Assembly (NCBI GenBank): GCA_003008705.1
Contig: PDUO01000001.1
Coordinates: forward strand, 806,001 to 870,000
DNA length: 64,000 nucleotides
Reading direction: 5' to 3'
Origin: Pezicula radicicola
Lineage: Eukaryota; Ascomycota; Leotiomycetes; Helotiales; Dermateaceae
Positions 57,879 through 64,000 of the stretch are shown here, in pieces (positions within the stretch are counted from its first letter, which is position 1; every line of letters starts with the position of its first letter). The notes beneath the pieces are model-generated. The model was not told the DNA's origin. It did not search any database and was given only the letters and a program-made list of their open reading frames with translations. A program made the position numbers and the translations under genes.

Positions 57879-59239
57879 AAATAAAATTACACGAATGTTA
57901 CCCTTGATGAATTAAGGCTTCACGACCGAGTTCCCAACTCTTGTTTTCATGTGGGCGGTAGAAGTATCCGTGAAGTCCATTTTTCTTTCAAGGATACTGC
58001 AATGGTGGGTTGGAGTATGGAGTTCTGCATTGTGTCATTGTTCATCTTTCTATGATTCCCCACCCGTTCTTCAGCTCCCATAGACTTTTAGGGAGACTGT
58101 TGGCATTTTCAGCGCGCAGTCAAAAATTCGATGTATAGATATACAAACCCACAAACCTTCGACCGAAGAACTTTGTGATCTTGCAGGCGTGGAATTAGGT
58201 GCCTAAATAATTTCGAGCTTCTAGAAAAGCTGCGGCGACTCGATTCCGTCCATTTCTCAGCATCATCCCCAACTACAGTATCAATGAGCAACACTGAGCT
58301 CTTTTCAATCTGCACTAGGCGCAGCATGTCGAGTGAGGTAGTTGGTATGAGGACCAGCTCCCTGAGGTGGCGTTCTCATTTGTCCTTTTATGTGAGAATG
58401 AACCTCTAGTAGGGTTCCCCGGCTGATATCATGTATCATTTCCTCAATGTAAATTTATCTGGACTGAGCAAATTGATCTACCAACTGTGGGTGTTTGGTG
58501 GTTTAGGTAAAGACCGTCTCTCGCCTGCTGTCACCGGAACAGTCACCGAATCGGATCGCGAGAAGTCGTCCTGTGTACTTACCTGGTGTAGAAACTTGGC
58601 TATTTCAAAAAGAGCATCCGCAGTAAGAGATCGAGCGTGGTGGCGCCTGTGATGCTGAATCAGACCACTACCACTTTCGCAAAAGGAAAAGAACGAGACT
58701 TACATCTGCTAAAATTTATGGCCTAATACGAAGTAGTTCTACTGTATATAAAAGTACGGGCTCAGCCAGCTATGTTTATTTATTCCGAAAATCTACGTAA
58801 TGGGCCCTTTTTTTCTATCCAGCATCCGCAGGCCTTTACAGCAGGTAATTATTATTTGTGTCACTTTTTAAGTTCTCATATATTTGTACTTGTATTTGTC
58901 TTCTCCACAGTACATACCTTACATACGTATAATCATACGGATTCGTGACACCCGGGGCAATAAGCTCAAAAGGAGGGGTTGAAGGCGGTGGCAGAAAAAT
59001 TTATCTTATCCCACTTCGCCCGTTTGGTTTTTTTTTGGTCCGTCACGTAAACACCATTTTATTTTGTCTCTTCATACATGGAGGCTGAAGTCTAAGTACC
59101 CAGTCTTCTTTTTTCTCCTCCTCCTACTCCTCATCCTCCTCCTCCTCTTCTCAGGGCTAGACGACCTCTATATCAAGATCCCAAGACCCCCTTAGGCGGT
59201 GCCCAGCAATCAGATTATCCCCTCCTCGGGCACAGTAGG
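57879..59239. other. intergenic region upstream of MRI1
   Basis: There is no supportable gene in this 1.36-kb region. A CTC-rich microsatellite at 59115-59152 lies just upstream of the MRI1 start and probably falls in its promoter or leader. Confidence 0.55.
59115..59152. repeat. CTC-rich microsatellite
   Basis: An interrupted run of CTC/CTCC triplets about 90 bp upstream of the MRI1 ATG. Confidence 0.75.
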
Positions 59240-60759
59240 ATGGCTGCACTCCAAGCCATTAAGTATGCGAGGGGTAAACTAGAAGTGTTGGACCAACTGA
59301 GGCTTCCCCACGAGACTCATTATGATCAAGTTGCCACTTGTGAGGAGGCTTTTGACTGCATAAAGTCGATGAGAGTTCGAGGTATATATCGGTGGCAGAA
59401 CGGCAGCAACGATACCCAGCTAAAGCTTGAGCAGGTGCACCAGCAATTGCCATAGTGGCGGCCCTTTCATTGGCTGTGGAGCTGGCAACCAGGAAAGACG
59501 GTATGCTACATCCTTCCAAGTAGGTTGGTTGCATTGCTGAGATTACATACAGGCTGCAACAAGGACGACGAGTTACTCAATTACATAAATGCCAGACTTG
59601 ACTACCTTATGCTGAGTAGACCAACTGCTGTTGATCTTTCGAATGCAATCAAGCTTCTCAAGCGGAAAACTCTCCAAGCATCGGTCGCCAAGGATCCCGT
59701 CGAGCTCCCATACAAGACTGTCCGTGATGTATACATTGAGACGGCAGAGAAAATATTGGAGGATGATCTTACCACGAACAAAAAGATTGGAAGATATGGA
59801 GCTGAGTATCTGAGACGGCAGCAAATGCCTGTGCCAGAAATTCTGGACGAATCTGATGAGTTAAGATACTATACCACAAGTCCACCTGGAACCCAAGGCG
59901 CCGCCGACCTTACATATAGAAAACTGAGCGTTTTGACACATTGCAATACTGGGTATGCCATTCCTTTCCTTTCGCCTTTCTCTTCACGACTTAGTCATCC
60001 TGCTGAAACTAGGAATGCAGATCCCTAGCAACCTCCGGGCATGGCACAGCTCTAGGTATAATTCGAAGCCTTCACAGCATGAATTATCTTGACCACGCTT
60101 ACTGTACGGAAACTAGACCATACAACCAAGGATCCCGCCTGACCGCCTATGAACTCGTCTACGAGAACATTCCATCTACTCTGATAACCGACTCCATGGC
60201 CAGTGCTCTCTTTGCGCTAAAGAAAGCAGAGCGAAATATTTCTGCTGTGATTGTGGGCGCTGATAGAGTTGCAAGAAACGGGGATACAGCAAACAAGATT
60301 GGAACCTATCAACTTGCGGTTATAGCCAAATTCCATGGAATCAAATTCGTGGTCGCGGCTCCTACTACCAGCATCGATCTTCTGACGGAAACTGGAAAGG
60401 ACATCAAGATCGAAGATCGCGTGAAGACAGAGTTAACTCAAATCAGCGGGGCGGTTGTTGACAAGGATGGAAATGTGGACGTGACTAAGGTGGCCAGAGT
60501 AGCAATAGCGTCTCAAGAGATAGATGTTTGGAACCCTGCCTTCGATGTTACGCCTCATGAGCTCATCGATGCGATTATCACAGAGCAGGGAGAGGTGGTG
60601 CGTAGTGCAAATGGAACTTTCGCTCAGGGATTCAAGAGCATAATGCCGACTAGATGGAGGGCTGAGGTGGATCGAAGTAGCGAGTCTGGTAACTCTAACC
60701 AAGCCTCTACAGCGAGTGACGGCGACGGTACAGTTTTCCCACCGATGGACGATGTTTGA
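59240..60759 (+). CDS. MRI1: methylthioribose-1-phosphate isomerase
   Basis: Exons are 59240-59381, 59435-59500, 59553-59952 and 60021-60759, in frame, giving 448 residues. The N-terminus [20 protein letters not shown] and [20 protein letters not shown] are diagnostic of Mri1 within the eIF2B-related family. The catalytic cysteine lies in [19 protein letters not shown] (about residue 200) and the catalytic aspartate in [18 protein letters not shown]. The enzyme converts 5-methylthioribose-1-phosphate to methylthioribulose-1-phosphate in the cytosolic methionine salvage pathway. The C-terminus carries a Ser/Asn/Asp-rich extension (after [13 protein letters not shown]) of about 30 residues that looks disordered. 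No other methionine salvage gene is in the window. Confidence 0.94.
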
Positions 60760-61064
60760 AGCTGCTCGCGTAGTAGAAATCCTAGTGAGGATATCCACTA
60801 GAAAGACCTTCACAATTGAAAGAGGTAAAATAATACGACGAAATGATGCTATGTACAATGCGATCGGTGTGGCATAATAGAGGCCCCAACACATGGAAAG
60901 AAACTTTAACATGGATAGGAAGTTTTCAGGGTCATTGTAACAAGAAGGCTTTAAAAACTAGTAGGCTTGGCTATGTCGGTTGGCCTTTTATTGAGTGTGG
61001 AGCTTACTCGAACCATTTGAAGTATTGTGGCGAGCTGGTGTGCTCTAGCTAGTGTGCTCTCGTA

Positions 61065-61207
61065 GTCACGTGATCAAAATCTCAAGTGTGTACTTAGATC
61101 CTAATAATCAATTCGTGTCTATCCGACGGGACCACAGATTGGCTGTGTGACTAGTTCTGTGTATGTGTGAATGTATAAAAGCGTATTCTTTTACGGGAGC
61201 ATTTCTC
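61065..61207 (+). repeat. dispersed 144-bp repeat, copy 2
   Basis: This segment is homologous in direct orientation to 31060-31203. It begins GTCACGTGATC, includes GTGTGTACTTAGA, CCGACGGGACCACAGATTGG and TGTGAATGTATAAAAGCG, and ends GCATTTCTC. Similarity stops at both ends. Confidence 0.75.
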
Positions 61208-61537
61208 CCATCAGTGATTTTTAGTGCCAGCAAACAAAATTTCGACCTCTAACCACTTAGCGTATATATAATATACTTCAGATGCTAGATTCTGAGAATC
61301 AAGATGTATACAGCAATCATGGCCTCATAAATGAATTTGTTCCTTGGGCCATCTGCAAGTAGTAGGCGCTTGCTATTTATACACAGCTGTCTACTCTACG
61401 TTGATATGAAAAACTAAAGAGAAAGGAATAAATTTATAATTATTTTTTTAAAAAAAAAGGAGGAAATGAACCCTCCGCTCTCCCTACTCAGCGACTTACT
61501 TGCCATAGTAAGGTACTATTGTAAGCTTCGGACTTGC

Positions 61538-61585
61538 CCTCTCTCTCTCTCACTCACACACACACACAGAGAGACTCTCTCTCTC
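61538..61585. repeat. compound CT/CA/GA microsatellite
   Basis: Successive runs of CT, then CA, then GAGA and CT dinucleotides. Confidence 0.85.
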
Positions 61586-62332
61586 GCTTATTAGGTATTG
61601 AGTAGACATCCAAACCAAACATTGAATACTGGTAGCTCACGAACATACCCATGCAACAGTTTAGGAGCACTTCGGACAATGTATCTGTCTATTTTTAATA
61701 AAGAAATATTGTGGTTCTGTACAAATAATACAGTGGACTGTAATTTATCAATCAGCTCTGAGTGTTTTTGTGGTGATTGTCGATTTTTCGCTTGAGCATC
61801 CTGATTCGGATCGCTATATTTTGTTTTTTGTTTTAGGTGATAAAGTACTAGGAATTAATGCTTTACAAAGTAGATGATATATCTAGTGTTGGTGGGGTTA
61901 ATATCGAGCAGAGTATAAATGTGTTGAATGAGAAGCAATATGGACAGCAATAGGTGGTGGCAATAGTGGTGGATTCTGTGTTCTGTGTGGAACTAAGTGT
62001 GAGAAGGGCCTACTTATAGTGGCAGTCAATGGCTATTCCCATATATTCACTGAATTCAACAAAATGTTTTTACAATCTACAAAGGATTAAGTTGATAGAG
62101 TGATGACCACAACTTTTGGTACACATACACACACAGTTGGATCTATATCTTTAAGTACTTTCATTATGTTTATTCTATTCTTGTATCCTATCTCTACCAT
62201 TACACATAGGCTCCCGAAACGAGAGCCTTCTCCGTACTCCATATGTTAATGCTTTGTATCCATATCCAATGCACCTGTGTTATGCCCGACCCAACGCTAT
62301 GCAAAAACTTCACTAAATACAAACAGGTCGAC

Positions 62333-64000
62333 TTAGTCAAGACCCTGACCACTCAAAATACTCTTCAGAATACCAGCACCAAGGCCCTCTACAGCTTGTT
62401 CCATCTCTTTCTCACCAACACAACTACCAATTTGCTTTTCATCACCAATACCAACGCCACCACCGAACTTTCTTGCTCTTTTGCTAGGCGTGCTTAACCC
62501 AACAAAGGAACCGTTCTTTCCGTCTACTGCACTGACCAGAGAGAGCGTTTCCAGACTACCGATGACGTCTCGGAACTCAGTACTTGTGAGAGGGTGGAGT
62601 ATCGAGTCTCGCGTGCAGAGCATGCTGTACGTGGTGTAAAGAGCCTTGATTGTTGGGGCTGCATTGGTCGACTTCGAGGGTGTGGCCAGAACGTTGGCGG
62701 CCGCAGTTCTTTTCCGCTTCTCAAGAGCCATTAAAGCACACAGAGCTGCTTTTTGTTGCAGATTGAGGGTCTTGAGCCGCTGGTTGGCACCATTGCCAAA
62801 AGTAGACGCTGTGATTTTATTGACGTGTGAGATGCTTGCCCGCGGTGCTGTCTCCACTGTTAGAGTAGCAAGCGACTGAGCAAGCGTTCTTGACTTTTGT
62901 GTGGATGGACCACCAGGCGAAGCGAGGTTGATATTCTCCTCAAGTGCCCTCTTAGAGGGACTAACTTGAAGCATCTCCTCCTTCAATACCAGTTCGTGCT
63001 TTTGTTTGATTTCAGATTCGATCACATCTATTGCTCTTCGACAGATATCGAATGCTTTTCGTAAGTCTCCGGTTTGACTGGCTACCTTTCTGGAGCAAAG
63101 ATCAATTGCCGCCGGATGGAGAAACGGAATGTAATCCGGTGTTGGGCTTTCAGCAGATATGAGTGACTTTAGCCGAGTAGTAATCACTGTCTTGATCTGA
63201 GCCGCAGTGTAAGGAAGAAATGGGAGAAGCTGAGGCTTCAAATTTCGAGCCTTGAGTCGAGGAAGAAATCTGTCGGTTAAGTCTAAGGCGTTCGCAATCC
63301 CAACTAGGATGAGATGTGAAGATTTCTGCAAAGACCATTCAAACAGCTTGTATAGACTCTCCAAGTCTAGTGTGAGAATATGATCAATCTCATCCAGAGT
63401 GATGAGATAGATGTGATTGGTCTTCTTCCTCGGCACAAACATGCCCTGTAGTGTCTGTACTTCTTCTCCTTCTAGGATTTCAATATCGCCGCACAAAGTC
63501 TCCAATAGGTTGGCGTAGAGATCCTTGGATGTTTTCATGCTCATGCAGTTGACATAGGCCTTTCTTAGAGTGGGCGATTCTTCAAAATCGTTCGTAACCT
63601 CATTGACCATGGCGCTTTTCCCTGTCCCCGGCGGGCCACTAACATAAAGACAACCTCCCCCAATGCTAGATATGCGCTCTTGGATAAAGCTCGCCAATTC
63701 CTGTCGTTCAGTCTCTCTCCCAACAAGTCGCCCGGACTCGGTGCTACGTGTAAACAGCAACCGAGCTTTACTGTACACAGTTGTGAGCGAGCCACCAGGC
63801 GTTGTAGGTGTACGAGGAGTCCGTGGAGTTAAAGCTTTGCCGGTTACAGTGACACGGTGCCTTGGGGTGATTGGTGTCTTCTTCGAGAGCGCGTCTCTGT
63901 GACGAGGAGTTTGTGGTATCGGAATATGGACCTCCACAGCCTTCACATTCCCATTGCTTGGTTTGGCAGTGTTAAAGTGAGTCTTGATTTTGGCTGGAGA
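62333..64000 (-). CDS. CDC6: Cdc6 replication-licensing AAA+ ATPase (5' end outside window)
   Basis: The frame is open to the window edge, so the start codon lies beyond 64000. 555 residues are visible. The N-terminal part has several CDK-type sites (QTPRHR, ITPRHR, LTPRTPRTP). Next come the AAA+ module with Walker A (SGPPGTGKS, about visible residue 120), Walker B (ITLDEID) and a sensor region (LVGIANALDLTDRFLPRL), and a C-terminal winged-helix region (LNLQQKAALCALMALEKRK). Cdc6 cooperates with ORC to load the MCM helicase at origins. The many TP motifs agree with CDK control of its stability or activity. No intron is visible in this part. The GTG at 63946 is not the start, because the frame continues upstream with SPAKIKTHFNTAKPSNGN. 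Confidence 0.93.
   Translation of the reverse strand, partial: SPAKIKTHFNTAKPSNGNVKAVEVHIPIPQTPRHRDALSKKTPITPRHRVTVTGKALTPRTPRTPTTPGGSLTTVYSKARLLFTRSTESGRLVGRETERQELASFIQERISSIGGGCLYVSGPPGTGKSAMVNEVTNDFEESPTLRKAYVNCMSMKTSKDLYANLLETLCGDIEILEGEEVQTLQGMFVPRKKTNHIYLITLDEIDHILTLDLESLYKLFEWSLQKSSHLILVGIANALDLTDRFLPRLKARNLKPQLLPFLPYTAAQIKTVITTRLKSLISAESPTPDYIPFLHPAAIDLCSRKVASQTGDLRKAFDICRRAIDVIESEIKQKHELVLKEEMLQVSPSKRALEENINLASPGGPSTQKSRTLAQSLATLTVETAPRASISHVNKITASTFGNGANQRLKTLNLQQKAALCALMALEKRKRTAAANVLATPSKSTNAAPTIKALYTTYSMLCTRDSILHPLTSTEFRDVIGSLETLSLVSAVDGKNGSFVGLSTPSKRARKFGGGVGIGDEKQIGSCVGEKEMEQAVEGLGAGILKSILSGQGLD

Larger units (their letters stand above)
60760..62332. other. convergent intergenic region with dispersed repeat and microsatellite
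   Basis: The region lies between the 3' ends of MRI1 and CDC6. It contains the second copy of the 144-bp repeat (61065-61207), a T/A homopolymer stretch near 61441-61462 and a CT/CA/GA compound microsatellite at 61538-61585. There is no gene. Confidence 0.55.

Noticed and set aside
1..64000. CRISPR array, bacterial operons or phage-type defence systems
   Set aside because: Spliceosomal introns, fungal protein families and absence of regularly spaced repeats show eukaryotic nuclear DNA; none of these systems is present.

Overview
The window is nuclear DNA of a filamentous ascomycete (Pezizomycotina). Short introns of mostly 46-80 nt with GT..AG borders, a Zn2Cys6 regulator, a CFEM protein, Atg33 and a calcineurin-type Crz1 factor all point there. 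The style of the orthologues suggests Leotiomycetes/Helotiales, which is inference only. Gene density is uneven: about 16 protein genes are separated by long intergenic tracts that hold small inverted-repeat elements, simple repeats and two AT-rich islands that look decayed.

Layout. 1-8086: gene-poor, with one MITE-like element at 6457-6597. 8087-8662 (-): CFEM surface protein. 9951-12265 (+): MFS transporter, convergent with a medium-chain enoyl reductase-like gene at 12735-14278 (-). 16702-22326 (+): a giant disordered protein with many Trp-Gly/Lys-rich repeats. 24084-25653 (+): DUF3445 protein. 27349-30394 (+): Zn2Cys6 regulator, then the first AT-rich island. 32736-34019 (-) and 34679-35404 (+): a divergent pair encoding a peroxisomal 2,4-dienoyl-CoA reductase ending in SKL and the mitophagy factor Atg33. 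36567-37870 (-) and 39560-41310 (+): a divergent pair of secreted wall-type proteins. 43184-45472 (+): Crz1. 46108-47399 (+): secretory M20 peptidase. 47790-48824 (+): HAD phosphatase-like protein, then the second AT-rich island. 51709-52586 (-): a tiny coiled-coil gene with a 20-nt exon. 55904-57878 (+): SAM plus HMG-box protein. 59240-60759 (+): methylthioribose-1-phosphate isomerase Mri1. 62333-64000 (-): Cdc6, whose 5' end lies beyond the window.

Most genes are unrelated housekeeping or surface functions and do not form an obvious biosynthetic cluster. The most unusual material is non-coding: two introns of one gene that share sequence (introner-like), a dispersed palindromic core resembling GTTACTCAAATCAAGTAA, a two-copy MITE family with an 8-bp target duplication in one copy, a second MITE type, and a 144-bp TATA-containing repeat present twice 30 kb apart. 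Exon models were built by hand from reading frames, splice motifs and phase consistency, without any search or transcript evidence.
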